Notes: generated by a model from the sequence alone, not told the origin. Positions 35,558-45,105 are shown, counted from the first letter of the stretch. The stretch is 64,000 bases of DNA from Woeseiaceae bacterium (GCA_021773135.1 JAJFKP010000055.1:124001-188000); one strand, 5' to 3'. Program-made: numbers and translations.

Positions 35558-36799
35558 TTGAGTAAATACCCAGCGCTCGATATCGACTTTGTACGCGAAC
35601 AGTTTCCAGGCCTGCAGCAAGGCTGGGTACTATTTGACAATGCCGGGGGCACGCAAATTCTGTCGCGCAGCGTCGAACGTATGAACGAGTTCCTGTTTAA
35701 TATGAATGTTCAGACTGGCGGTAGTTACGAACTGTCATTGAAAGCCGCAGCAGCCATGCAAGCGGGGCGCGAAGCCATGATGCAGTTCGTGAACGCCGCA
35801 CGCCCGGAAGAAATCGCCTTCGCCGCATCGACCACGGTCGCCCTGCAAAACCTTGCTCGAAGCATGCAAAGCCAGATCGAGCCTGGGGACGAAATAATCG
35901 TCACGGTATCGGATCATGAGTCAAATATTGGGCCATGGGTTGGACTGGAAGATGCCGGAGCCACAATTAAGACTTGGCTGATCGACAAGCATACGCTTGA
36001 GTTGAATTTAGACGATCTCGCTGCCCTGATGACAGATCGTACCAAGTTGGTCGCTGTTACCTATGTTTCAAATATTCTCGGTACAATTAATCCAATTGCC
36101 GACATCGCAAGAGTCGTCCATGACCACGAGGCGAAAATTTGTGTCGATGCAGTTGCATTTGCGCCGCACCGGGCCATCGATGTTGCCGCCCTGGACGTCG
36201 ACTTCCTGGCATTCAGTCTGTACAAAGTATTCGGCCCGCATCACGCGGTACTGTATGGAAAATATGATCTTTTCGCTGAGCTCGACAATCTTTATCATTA
36301 TTTCTACGGTAAGGACAAGGTGCCGGCAAAGCTCGAACCCGGCAACGCCAGCTACGAGCTCTCGTATTCCACCACCGGTATCGTCGATTACTTTGCGGAG
36401 CTAGCAACTCGGGCAGGTGCGACCGGCTCATTGCGAAATAAAATCGAATTCGCTTTCGAACAAATCACACGCCATGAAAACGAACTAGCAGAGCGCCTAC
36501 TTGGGTACCTGCGCAAACGGGACGACTGCCGTGTAATTGGCTTTGATCACGGCGACGATCCTCGACGAGTGCCCACCGTCAGCTTCGTCATCGATGGTCA
36601 GGATGCCGGTGCAATTGCAAAGAAAATTGACGCATACAAGATTGCCGTACGATTCGGCGATTTTCATGCACGCCGGCTTGTTGAGTACCTGGACATCGCC
36701 GCAAACGGGGGCTGCCTGCGAGTATCGATGACCCACTACAATACCCTTGGCGAGGTCGATGCGTTAATTGCGGCGCTGGACGAGGTCCTGCCAACCTGA
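35558..36799 (+). CDS. Cysteine desulfurase-like PLP enzyme (class V aminotransferase, VC1184/TIGR01976 type)
   Basis: 413 residues, TTG start at 35558 (MSKYPALDIDFVREQFPGL) behind AGGA. The PLP lysine is K223 in FSLYKVFGPH, with the aspartate of CVDAVAFAPHRAIDV and histidine of VSDHESN typical of the SufS/Csd-like group. The family lacks a proven housekeeping role in Fe-S assembly. Sitting 15 nt behind a complete amino-acid ABC importer, it may act on the imported amino acid, for example releasing sulfur from cysteine or a selenium/sulfur analogue. The enzyme call is firm, the substrate is inference. Confidence 0.85.
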   Translation: MSKYPALDIDFVREQFPGLQQGWVLFDNAGGTQILSRSVERMNEFLFNMNVQTGGSYELSLKAAAAMQAGREAMMQFVNAARPEEIAFAASTTVALQNLARSMQSQIEPGDEIIVTVSDHESNIGPWVGLEDAGATIKTWLIDKHTLELNLDDLAALMTDRTKLVAVTYVSNILGTINPIADIARVVHDHEAKICVDAVAFAPHRAIDVAALDVDFLAFSLYKVFGPHHAVLYGKYDLFAELDNLYHYFYGKDKVPAKLEPGNASYELSYSTTGIVDYFAELATRAGATGSLRNKIEFAFEQITRHENELAERLLGYLRKRDDCRVIGFDHGDDPRRVPTVSFVIDGQDAGAIAKKIDAYKIAVRFGDFHARRLVEYLDIAANGGCLRVSMTHYNTLGEVDALIAALDEVLPT

Positions 36800-36872
36800 A
36801 TTTACTACCAGCACGAAGAGTCCGGAATGATTCAAAATCAGCCCGTTACCTAATTGTTGTTCGATTTATCCT

Positions 36873-37145
36873 TTACTCGAACGGTCTGGCGCCGCGCAGC
36901 ACATCGACGTCGGCCTGAATGTCGCACCTGCAGTTATTGTCCGGATCGTTGCGCTCGGCAATTCGACGGGGTCCCAGCCTGCGATATCCCCTGGACTGAC
37001 AGACCATTGTCCTGCCCGGTGGGCACTGGCGGTCGTTACTGACCAATCGTGCATCCCGTTCTTCCTGCGAAGCGCAGGCCTGTAAAAATAAAAGCGCAAA
37101 AAGCGCTGTTCCGATCGTCGCTCCCATTGCCCCGTATCGTCGCAT
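36873..37145 (-). CDS. Small lipoprotein
   Basis: 90 residues from the ATG at 37145, with GGAA 6 nt upstream. The longer frame to 37208 lacks support. Signal peptide ending LQAC, then a short hydrophilic chain with Arg/Asp/Cys (CPPGRTMVCQSRG, NNCRCDIQADVD). Four mature cysteines in 60 residues suggest disulfide bonds. The CPPGRTMVC pattern occurs in many small proteobacterial lipoproteins of unknown role. Confidence 0.65.
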   Translation of the reverse strand: MRRYGAMGATIGTALFALLFLQACASQEERDARLVSNDRQCPPGRTMVCQSRGYRRLGPRRIAERNDPDNNCRCDIQADVDVLRGARPFE

Positions 37146-37394
37146 CTTGAGTTCCGTTGGCGTGCTCAGCCTGTATTGATATGAGTGTTGCAGATAGGTT
37201 TCGTGCAATTATACCAAATTGAAACGCCTGAAATCCTCACGGGCGAAAATTGCCCAATACGGTCCCGATTCTGCCAAAGATCGCCTTTCTATAATGAAAT
37301 ACGCTTGTGATAGCATCGGCGACTGCGCGGATTATGTTGATCGCTTCTCGAAAGACGTGCCGGGCCAGGACAACATTGAACGAACCAGGGGGAA

Positions 37395-38480
37395 ATGATG
37401 ATCAACAGACGCGAATTTACTTTAAGCGCCACCGCCGGTGCTGCCGGCATTGCCGCCACGGGTTTGGGGCTCAACGCGCTTGCCGCGGGCACACCAACCC
37501 AGAATGCGCTGGTCATCGACGCCATGGGCGAAGTTCGCGAAGTTTACACTGACGAGCTGTGCCGAGAAATGATCGAGTCCGGCATGAATTCGATAACGGT
37601 AACGCTCTGCGATCCAAAGTCATACGAAGCCGAAGCCTATGCCTGGGCCATTGACGGTGTCCTCGAGTATGACGCTCTTATCAAGCGGGAATCACAGTTC
37701 TGGATGAAAGCGACTTCCATTGGCGATGTGCAAACGGCCCGTGATCAGGGCAAAATTGCGCTCTTTTATCTTTTTCAAAACTCCACACAGTTTGGCAAGG
37801 ATCTCGATAACGTCGACGTGTTCTATGGCTTGGGCGTGCGCTCCAGCCAGATCACGTATAACTATCAAAACTGGGCTGGAGCCGGTTGCAACGAAATCAA
37901 CGGCTCCGGGCTAACCGCTTTTGGTCATCAGCTTGTAGAGAAAATGAACGATGTCGGCATGCTGTTAGACCTGTCGCACGCCAATATGAGAACCATGGCA
38001 GACACCATCGCCGCATCGACAGCGCCCGTCATAACGTCGCATTCCTGCTGTAAGGCGCTCTTTGACCATAACCGCAATACGACCGACGAGAATATCCGCG
38101 CGATAGCCGATAAAGGCGGACTTTTTGGCGTAACGCAGATGCGTCCGTTCATGACGCGACAAATCGATGACGCGGTACACTTTTATTACGAGCACATCGA
38201 GCATGCGATAAACGTTGCTGGCATAGATCACGTCTGCATTGGCAGCGACCGCGATCATCGCCGACTGGTGCTGACGCAGGAATACCTGGACGAATTGAAG
38301 CGCGAGGAAGGCGAAAACTTCGATCGCTCGCAGTGGCCACTCTATTTTGAAGAGCTGAATGGACCGCGGCGCATGGAGACAATATGGGACGGTCTCACGA
38401 AGCGCGGCATGAGCGAGGGCAACCTGGAAAAACTGTTTGGCCTGAATCTGCAGCGCCTGTACACCGAAGTCATCGGCTAA
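37395..38480 (+). CDS. M19 (renal dipeptidase-like) protein with an incomplete metal site, Tat-exported
   Basis: 361 residues starting MMINRREF behind AGGGGGAA. The leader (NRREFTLSATAGAAG, then a hydrophobic run to ALAAG) is a Tat signal. The fold landmarks are H195 in LDLSHAN, H216 in ITSHSCC and D285 in IGSDRDH. Their spacing of 21 and 69 residues is exactly that of human DPEP1 (H214, H235, D304). But the first metal-binding motif HxD is absent (DAMGE at 42-46) and the glutamate between metals appears replaced by Phe/Gln near 127. It may therefore bind one metal or be an inactive or repurposed relative. The lower-confidence part is function. A DUF3465 gene follows after 11 nt. Confidence 0.8.
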   Translation: MMINRREFTLSATAGAAGIAATGLGLNALAAGTPTQNALVIDAMGEVREVYTDELCREMIESGMNSITVTLCDPKSYEAEAYAWAIDGVLEYDALIKRESQFWMKATSIGDVQTARDQGKIALFYLFQNSTQFGKDLDNVDVFYGLGVRSSQITYNYQNWAGAGCNEINGSGLTAFGHQLVEKMNDVGMLLDLSHANMRTMADTIAASTAPVITSHSCCKALFDHNRNTTDENIRAIADKGGLFGVTQMRPFMTRQIDDAVHFYYEHIEHAINVAGIDHVCIGSDRDHRRLVLTQEYLDELKREEGENFDRSQWPLYFEELNGPRRMETIWDGLTKRGMSEGNLEKLFGLNLQRLYTEVIG

Positions 38481-38491
38481 CGAAAACAAGC

Positions 38492-38947
38492 ATGCACGTT
38501 ACCAAAGGCCGGATCAGGAATCTGCTTGCCGGTCTCCTGGCTCTGGCGGTCATTTTCCTTGGTCTGGATGAAACCAGGTCTGTCGATGAATCGGCTGCAG
38601 GCTCGACATCCTCCCCAGCGGCGCAGCAGGGTGAACAACTGCCTGATCTTGTTGCTGGCACGCAGGTACGTGGCAGTGGCATTGTCGAGCGCATCCTGTC
38701 TGACGACAACGATGGCAGCAGGCATCAACGCTTCATCCTGCGCCTTGCATCAGGACAAACGCTTCTGGTCGCCCACAACATCGACCTCGCAGCCAGAGTT
38801 GCCCGCCTGAAGATCGGCGATACAATCGAATTCAATGGCGAATTTGAAACGAATTCCCAGGGTGGCGTCATTCACTGGACCCATCACGATCCCCGCGGTC
38901 AACATGTCGATGGGTGGTTAAAACATGCGGGCCGTACCTACCAATAA
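38492..38947 (+). CDS. DUF3465 domain protein
   Basis: 151 residues from ATG 38492, 11 nt after the dipeptidase stop. Single N-terminal hydrophobic helix (LLAGLLALAVIFLGL), so exported or membrane-anchored. The core GSGIVERILSDDNDGSRHQR, FILRLASGQTLLVAHNID and the ending FNGEFETNSQGGVIHWTHHD match DUF3465, a small OB-like domain of unknown role common in marine gammaproteobacteria. Confidence 0.83.
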   Translation: MHVTKGRIRNLLAGLLALAVIFLGLDETRSVDESAAGSTSSPAAQQGEQLPDLVAGTQVRGSGIVERILSDDNDGSRHQRFILRLASGQTLLVAHNIDLAARVARLKIGDTIEFNGEFETNSQGGVIHWTHHDPRGQHVDGWLKHAGRTYQ

Positions 38948-39066
38948 CGCCACATGTAGAGCCGGCACGGTAGGAATTCGCTCTAATTATTACTACTAAA
39001 CGACATTAATAATACTAAATAAGCTATTGTTTAATAACTATAATTATCAGCATACAACACACCGTG
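38948..39066. other. AT-rich convergent intergenic region
   Basis: About 119 nt between convergent stops. Positions 38980-39058 are nearly pure A/T (ATTATTACTACTAAACGACA and onward), in sharp contrast with the GC-richer genes around. It may serve transcription ending for both sides. No stable hairpin with T tract was seen. Confidence 0.5.
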
Positions 39067-39579
39067 TTACTGCTTCGGCGGCGTGTAGGCGAATTCCAGC
39101 CTGTTGCCGCTGGGCTCCCTGATCATCATGTGAATAGTGGGCCCGCCACCGTTGGGCTCCGGTGCGAACTCGATGACCACGCCCTCGTAGTCGAGAAAAC
39201 GTTTGTACAGCACATCAAGCGCCTCGAGGCTTTTCACCGTGAGCGCAAGATGATGCAGGCCGACATTATTTTTGCGATCAAACTGAACTGAATTGTCCGG
39301 GTCGGTGGCTTGCCAAAGCGTCAGAAATATTTCGCCGTCCGTAACGAACGTTGATGGGTAATCCGGATAGCCGCCAACCACTTGCCAGTCCAGTGCGTCA
39401 GTGAAGAACGCCGTCGATCGTTCCAGGTTACTGACGGTCAGTCCAACATGATTCATGCCCAGGGTCAGCACTTCCCGTGAATCATCTTGGCTGGTCACGG
39501 AATCCTGCCCGAATACGGGTGTAGTAGCGACAAACGTGGCAACGATAATTACTACGGCCTCTGCAGTGTTTCTTCGCAT
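39067..39579 (-). CDS. Secreted VOC superfamily (glyoxalase-like) protein
   Basis: 170 residues from ATG 39579 (GGAG 12 nt before; the longer frame to 39606 is less likely). Signal peptide ends TPVFGQ. The chain contains two betaalphabetabetabeta VOC units: MNHVGLTVSNLERSTAFFTD, where H and E would be metal ligands, and VGLHHLALTVKSLEALDV, then PNGGGPTIHMMIREPSGNRLEF with the last E. Metal-dependent dioxygenases, glyoxalases and epimerases share this fold. Its export is unusual since most VOC enzymes are cytosolic. Substrate unknown. Confidence 0.8.
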   Translation of the reverse strand: MRRNTAEAVVIIVATFVATTPVFGQDSVTSQDDSREVLTLGMNHVGLTVSNLERSTAFFTDALDWQVVGGYPDYPSTFVTDGEIFLTLWQATDPDNSVQFDRKNNVGLHHLALTVKSLEALDVLYKRFLDYEGVVIEFAPEPNGGGPTIHMMIREPSGNRLEFAYTPPKQ

Positions 39580-39661
39580 ATCTCTTTTTCTCCAGCAGCT
39601 TTTCATATGTCCGCAAAGAGCTTTCGACCAGTCGGCCCGATCAAAGTTTTATACAAAACAT

Positions 39662-40957
39662 CTATGCACCCAGCCTGTCTATAATGCGATGCCAGCGGAT
39701 GATAGCGGGCAAAAACCAGGGATTTCCGTTATACAGCGGTTTCGTATTAAACGGCAGATCGTCAAACGCCGTCGCGCCGTCCGCATCATTGCCGAGCATT
39801 TTGTGACCAAGTTTTGTTCCAAAGAAACTCGATCGGGCCACACCTGAACCGCAATATCCCATGGCATAGAACAATCCGTTGTGTTCGCCGAGATGTGGCA
39901 CATGATCGAATGCGTAAGCAACCAGCCCCGACCAGGAATGTGTAATCTTCACATCGTCTAACTCGGGGAAGATATCGACCATCGACTCGCGCAGCAGTTT
40001 CGCGTTTAGCGGCCCGTCGTCCTTCGAACTGGCACGACCACCAAACAATATACGTTTTCCGTCGGGCGACGGACGGTAATAAGCCATAATACGCCGGCTG
40101 TCGCCATAGCATCGACGCATCGGCATTAGCCTGTCCATGAGCTCTGCTTGCAACGGTTCGGTGGCAATCATTGCGCTCCTGATCGGCAGCAGTCTGCGAC
40201 GCAACCACTGCGTAACTTTCTTCGTATACCCGTTCGTACATACCGCGATCTGTTGTGCATCGACTGTACCCCGCGAGGTCGTTACCCGAAATCCGCTCGA
40301 CTTTCTTTCAATCTCGAGCACTTCAGTCGCTGCGGCAATTAGGCCCCCGGCCTTTCGCACGACGCGCACAAGTCCGTCATGGTATTTCGCCGGATGCAGC
40401 ATTGCATCGATCTTGTAACGGACCCCGCCATAAAAGCTCGCGGATCCGATCTCCTCCTGAACGCTTTCCCTCGGTACCAACTCGGCATCGATTCCGGTTG
40501 CCAATTTCTGCTGCTCGAGCGTACGCGCCATCTCGTCGTAATGAGACGGACGAGATGCGCAGCGAAATCGTCCTACCTGCGCAAACTCGCATTCAATTTG
40601 TTCTTCGTTCAACAAGTCTTTCAGGAAATCGACGAAGCCTATGCTCTCGCGCACGATTGCAAGCGACCGCGCCTGCCCGTAACGAGCGCTCAGCCCGTCC
40701 ATGCCCAGTTTGTGAAAACTGGGCCCCAGCATGCCGCCGTTGCGCGTGCTTGCACCGCTTCCCAGAAAGCCTGCTTCGCACACAAGCACGGATTTTCCAG
40801 CGTTAGCGAGTGTGCGTGCCGTCGTCAGGCCGCTGAAGCCGGCGCCAACGATCAGTACCTCGACCTGCGACGGCAACGGTGGCGGCACTTCCGCGATCCG
40901 TGGCGCCTCCTCCCACCAGTAGGGTTCTGATTTCAAGTTTGCAAAAACGTTTGCCAT
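39662..40957 (-). CDS. FAD-dependent amine/amino-acid oxidoreductase (DAO family, PuuB-like)
   Basis: 431 residues, start supported by AGGAAGAAAGC. FAD Rossmann motif VLIVGAGFSGLTTA, then GSGASTRNGGML, the second conserved patch of the DAO group, and a C-terminal NGLFYAMGYCGSGVA segment that closes on the flavin. The long N-terminal leader ending PYWWEEAP is typical of gamma-glutamylputrescine oxidase-like and related enzymes. It would oxidise an amine or secondary amino acid in the cytosol. Divergent from the NhaC-type antiporter across 127 nt. Confidence 0.88.
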   Translation of the reverse strand: MANVFANLKSEPYWWEEAPRIAEVPPPLPSQVEVLIVGAGFSGLTTARTLANAGKSVLVCEAGFLGSGASTRNGGMLGPSFHKLGMDGLSARYGQARSLAIVRESIGFVDFLKDLLNEEQIECEFAQVGRFRCASRPSHYDEMARTLEQQKLATGIDAELVPRESVQEEIGSASFYGGVRYKIDAMLHPAKYHDGLVRVVRKAGGLIAAATEVLEIERKSSGFRVTTSRGTVDAQQIAVCTNGYTKKVTQWLRRRLLPIRSAMIATEPLQAELMDRLMPMRRCYGDSRRIMAYYRPSPDGKRILFGGRASSKDDGPLNAKLLRESMVDIFPELDDVKITHSWSGLVAYAFDHVPHLGEHNGLFYAMGYCGSGVARSSFFGTKLGHKMLGNDADGATAFDDLPFNTKPLYNGNPWFLPAIIRWHRIIDRLGA

Positions 40958-41084
40958 GCTTTCTTCCTGTGCCCGACTTGCGCATTATGAGCGGAACCGC
41001 GATAAATATCCCCATGCCCCGCTGCGGCCGCAAGCCGCGTGCGTGCTATGCTCAGGCCCGTCTTCAGGACCTGCAAGAACAATA

Positions 41085-42596
41085 ATGTCCGACTACGGTT
41101 TTCTCTCAATTGTGCCGCCATTGCTAACCATCGCGGTCGCGCTATACAGCAAGAATGTCCTTGTCGCCCTGATTGTCGGCATCGCAAGCGGATCATTCAT
41201 TATTGTCAACTTCGATCCATTTGACATGATGCTGAACGCCATCGAGGAACAGGTGCTGACCGAGTTTACGTCAGGGACGCAATCCCAGGTCATCATCACC
41301 ATGATGGTCATTGGCGGGTTCGTTAAACTGCTCGAGGTATCGGGCGGCGCCAAGGCATTTGCAATAAAGATGCTGACCATAGTTTCCACGCGTGCCCGCG
41401 CACAATTGCTTGCCTGGATGTCAGGACTCGCTATCTTCTTCACCGATTCGGGCAATTCCCTGATCATCGGGCCACTGTACCGATCGGTTTTCGATGAATT
41501 CAAACTTGCCAGGGAGAAACTGGCGTACATTCTCGACACAACATCGTCCCCGATCAGTATCCTGATTCCGTTTATTGGCTGGGGCGCATACATCATGTCC
41601 CTGATCGAAAAGTCATACATGGAAATCGGGCTGGCGGAGAACGAATTTACGGTTCTCATCAAGGTCATTCCGTATAACTTTTATGCCTTTCTCGCATTGC
41701 TGACTGTGCCAATCGTGATCTACACAGGCAAGGATTACGGACCGATGAAGCGGGTTCAGCGGGACTATCTCGCCGCTCGCGAAATGCAGGAAGTGGCGCA
41801 GGAATCGGCATCGACCGAGGACGGTCACGAAAACACACCTGTCGGCATGTTCCTCTATCCCCTGGGAGTCATGCTGGTGTTGGTCATCGGCCTGATCACC
41901 TGGCATGCGACCCACGGCGGCATCACCGGTGCCCATATCCGGTCGACGCTTATTTTGTCGTACCTGACGGCATCCTTTACCTGTATGGAAATGATGCGGC
42001 GACACCAGTCGCGTACGTATACGGAAATGATCGGACTGTTTATTAAGGGCGCAGAGAGCCTGGTCTATGTCTCGATCATCCTGGTGCTCGCCTGGGGCTT
42101 GAGTTCGGTAACAACGGACCTGCGCACCGCCGACTATCTCGCATCACTGATTGGCGACTCGGTTGCGCCGATGTATTTTCCAATGATCGTGTTCGTCCTC
42201 GGCGCATTGATCTCGCTTTCCACGGGATCATCGTATGGCACCTTCGCGATCCTGATGGCCATTGCCGTTCCTGTAGGTTTCGAACTCGGCGCATCGATGT
42301 ATCTCACGATTGCAGCTGTCTTGAGCGGCGGTCTGTTCGGCGACCACTGCTCGCCGATATCCGACACGACGGTGCTTGCATCGGTGGGAGCCAACTGCAA
42401 TCACCTGAGCCATGTAGTGACACAAGCAGCGTATGCTGGCCTGACCGGTTTCGTGACAATTCTCGCTTTTTGGATGGCGGGCATATTTGAAACGCCATTC
42501 GTATTGGGCGTCGCGATTGTCATCCTGGTGCTTGCCATGACCACGGCGATGCGTTTATTTGGCGCGGAGATCGTACCAGGTTCCAGCCAAAAGTAA
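41085..42596 (+). CDS. NhaC/TetA-type Na+/H+ antiporter family transporter
   Basis: 503 residues from ATG 41085, roughly 12 helices. The Na+/H+ antiporter NhaC-family signatures are GGFVKLLEVSGGAKAFA, FFTDSGNSLIIGPLYR, SSPISILIPFIGWGAYI and the C-terminal GDHCSPISDTTVLASVGANCNHLSHV, which is diagnostic. Family members exchange Na+ for protons, and some exchange organic acids such as malate/lactate or transport amino acids. It is divergent from the DAO oxidase, so it may import that enzyme's substrate, but this is guesswork. Confidence 0.92.
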   Translation: MSDYGFLSIVPPLLTIAVALYSKNVLVALIVGIASGSFIIVNFDPFDMMLNAIEEQVLTEFTSGTQSQVIITMMVIGGFVKLLEVSGGAKAFAIKMLTIVSTRARAQLLAWMSGLAIFFTDSGNSLIIGPLYRSVFDEFKLAREKLAYILDTTSSPISILIPFIGWGAYIMSLIEKSYMEIGLAENEFTVLIKVIPYNFYAFLALLTVPIVIYTGKDYGPMKRVQRDYLAAREMQEVAQESASTEDGHENTPVGMFLYPLGVMLVLVIGLITWHATHGGITGAHIRSTLILSYLTASFTCMEMMRRHQSRTYTEMIGLFIKGAESLVYVSIILVLAWGLSSVTTDLRTADYLASLIGDSVAPMYFPMIVFVLGALISLSTGSSYGTFAILMAIAVPVGFELGASMYLTIAAVLSGGLFGDHCSPISDTTVLASVGANCNHLSHVVTQAAYAGLTGFVTILAFWMAGIFETPFVLGVAIVILVLAMTTAMRLFGAEIVPGSSQK

Positions 42597-42606
42597 GGGG
42601 TCACCG

Positions 42607-44385
42607 TTAGTCGGCAGTCAGAATATTATACTGTTTGGCCGCAGGAGCGACGTTGGCTCTTAATTCCGGTCTGACAGTGAGTCCGAACTCGCGCGCGATA
42701 AACTCCGCCGCAGCATCGGCCTGGCTGACGCCGGTGAAACCCTCTGCAACAACCATGCGCTGGTCGTTTCTATCGACCAAAGAGACTGCGTATTTGACTA
42801 CATGTTTGCTGCCAGACTGAGTCTTGGACGTCGCCCGTTTACTGAACCGGGAAAAATCCGCGATGCGCATTTGCCGTGTTTTGATCGGTATGCCGAAAAA
42901 CCTGCGGATTGTACGTATCTCACTGCCTTCTTTGATAACCTCCAGCGAGTTGAGAACGAAATAGAAAGCAGAAATAAGGATGAGAACCCCAACCAGGCCA
43001 AAAATGCCGCCCATGAAATAGTGACCTTCCCGGAAAAACAGGAACCACCCTATTCCCGAAAAAACGGATCCGAACATTAGTGCACCCAGCCCGGCCGCCA
43101 GGTTGCGTCCCATTGGAAAGAACAGGGTCTTGCCGTTGATGCCCTGCTCGATGATAAACAGCTTTTCAATTTCAACTGCGTCAATTTTTCTTTGTTCCTG
43201 CCGGGCCCGCTCGATTGAGAAATTCGACAACTGCACAGACTCCTGGGCGGTCTGATAAACTGGAATATCATAATCCCTGTCGATGTCGATGCCCGGGATA
43301 TCAGCCTTTAGATTTAGTCGCCAAAGGTTATAGCTACCGGTGCTTCGATCGGCATCCGATTCGGCAAGATCTGCAGGCACATCGAAGCGGAAACTCAGGC
43401 GCGAACCATGTGCGGCCGATGCAGCATGCGCTACCTGCGTGTCCTGCCAGCGCGGATCTTCTTTGCGACTCCGGTTTTTACCTGAGCCTGATATGTAACT
43501 GCGCAAGCTGGTCAGCGTAAGACTGAAGTGATAGCCGGAATCGAATGGCAGGTTCAGATCTATCGTGCCACCCACGTGACCACCGATAGAACCCGGGAAC
43601 GGATCCAGCGTAACAGGCGCCGGTCCAAATCGTTTCCATTCGAGGGTTCTGCGAATTGCCCAGATCACTAGAAAAAACCCTATTACGGGGAACAGCAGTC
43701 CCAGAAGGGCTGGCAGGTTATTCTTGCTGGTAACTTCCTCATAGATAAGAAAAGGCAATGGTGCCGAAATGAGGTTCCAGAACACCGTAAAGCCCCAGGC
43801 AGTATACATTGTCGACTTTGAGCCCGATTTCATTTGCGGGGATTGCCAGTCATCGTTGACCAACCATGGCTTATCAACATATTTTATTGCTGCAGGATCT
43901 TTCTCTTTCGGCGCGCGAAGAACGAATATAATGATCCCGAGACCGACGCCGCCGAACACGAAAAGAAAGATGGACTTAAAGCCAATCAGTCCCCAGCGGA
44001 TGGACCGATCAAGGACTGCGCGCGACGGCTCAGCTGGATCGACATAAGCAGTCACGCTGTCACCGCGTGACATGGATTGTGCGAGGCGATTGCCCAGGTT
44101 GGTCTGGAAACTGCCAATGTTGTCCGCACCACCTGCAATTGCAACGCGCTGGGCTGTGTATTGTCTGCCACCGTAGTGGTAGGTGTAGCTGGCATACGCT
44201 TCGTAGGTATTTGAATCATCACCGCGATGGCTTTCGACGCCGGCCCGCTGCAGAGTCGCTGGCACCGGTTCCCAGCCGCCCATCCGACTCGCGTCAATGA
44301 GATTGCTGCCAACCGACCAGGTCATGAAGACCCCGATAGCGAAGAACGGAAGCGCAAAAAGCAGAGCGAAGATCTTGCCTTTCAT
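42607..44385 (-). CDS. DUF3592 domain membrane protein
   Basis: 592 residues with six or so membrane helices: one at the N-terminus, one near residue 135-155, a pair near 200-245, and a pair near 410-460. The N-terminal domain GGWEPVPATLQRAGVESHRG, TYHYGGRQYTAQRVA and SVTAYVDPAEPSRAVLDR is DUF3592. The middle part carries a beta-rich soluble domain. Function unknown; the family often sits in inner membranes of gammaproteobacteria. It converges with the NhaC gene, 10 nt between stops. Confidence 0.85.
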   Translation of the reverse strand: MKGKIFALLFALPFFAIGVFMTWSVGSNLIDASRMGGWEPVPATLQRAGVESHRGDDSNTYEAYASYTYHYGGRQYTAQRVAIAGGADNIGSFQTNLGNRLAQSMSRGDSVTAYVDPAEPSRAVLDRSIRWGLIGFKSIFLFVFGGVGLGIIIFVLRAPKEKDPAAIKYVDKPWLVNDDWQSPQMKSGSKSTMYTAWGFTVFWNLISAPLPFLIYEEVTSKNNLPALLGLLFPVIGFFLVIWAIRRTLEWKRFGPAPVTLDPFPGSIGGHVGGTIDLNLPFDSGYHFSLTLTSLRSYISGSGKNRSRKEDPRWQDTQVAHAASAAHGSRLSFRFDVPADLAESDADRSTGSYNLWRLNLKADIPGIDIDRDYDIPVYQTAQESVQLSNFSIERARQEQRKIDAVEIEKLFIIEQGINGKTLFFPMGRNLAAGLGALMFGSVFSGIGWFLFFREGHYFMGGIFGLVGVLILISAFYFVLNSLEVIKEGSEIRTIRRFFGIPIKTRQMRIADFSRFSKRATSKTQSGSKHVVKYAVSLVDRNDQRMVVAEGFTGVSQADAAAEFIAREFGLTVRPELRANVAPAAKQYNILTAD

Positions 44386-44556
44386 CCTTGGTGGCTCCCG
44401 AACAGCGTGACGACAGGAAATAACGGTATCAATCCAACGTTAATATGGCTGTGAGAACAGTCTCAATAGGCGAATCTTTGGAAAAACCCTGCAAAACGAG
44501 GAATTTCCGCGCTGAGGCGGGTCACAATAAGCTCTATCAAGAAAGGGAGCGTTCCG

Positions 44557-45105
44557 ATGCGTATTAATCTATTCATGGGTTGCCTGGCCCTCATCGCCAT
44601 AGATCAGGCCGAAGCACAAAGCGATTCCATTCCCATCGGGACGCAGGATGCCTGCATGGCCGGCCCGCTCGCTGAGTTCGGCCAGTACATTGGCAACTGG
44701 GATATCGAAGATTCCCGGCTCAGCCAGGACGGTTCCGGATGGCAGCCGGGAGCTGGCGCACGCTGGAATTTTGTTTGCCTGGGTGATGGCACCGCGATAC
44801 AGGATTTCTGGTTGCCCAACGGTGGGCCAGTCGGCACCAATCTGCGCACTTATAACGCGGCTACCACATCCTGGGACATCGCCTGGGCGATAAAGGGCCA
44901 GCCAGGATTCGCCCACATCCAGGCCAAATCAGGGGACGACGGGAACATCGTCATGACGTATAAATCGCCGATTCCTGACCCTTTGCGCAAGATCACCTTT
45001 TTCCCGGCGACTGCCGACGGGTGGAACTGGACGTTGGAAATATCAGCCGATGGCGGTGAGAAATGGACCGAAGTCTACCGAATCAAAGCGTCCCGTAGCC
45101 GATAG
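44557..45105 (+). CDS. Hypothetical secreted calycin-like protein
   Basis: 182 residues from ATG 44557, with AAAGGGAGC upstream. Short signal peptide ending in DQAEA. The mature chain contains EFGQYIGNWDIEDSRLS, FVCLGDGTAIQDFW and a repeated up-and-down strand pattern, matching DUF1579-like or nitrobindin-like beta barrels that in general have no assigned enzyme activity. Two cysteines (DACMAG, FVCLG) may form a disulfide. Role unknown. Confidence 0.7.
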   Translation: MRINLFMGCLALIAIDQAEAQSDSIPIGTQDACMAGPLAEFGQYIGNWDIEDSRLSQDGSGWQPGAGARWNFVCLGDGTAIQDFWLPNGGPVGTNLRTYNAATTSWDIAWAIKGQPGFAHIQAKSGDDGNIVMTYKSPIPDPLRKITFFPATADGWNWTLEISADGGEKWTEVYRIKASRSR

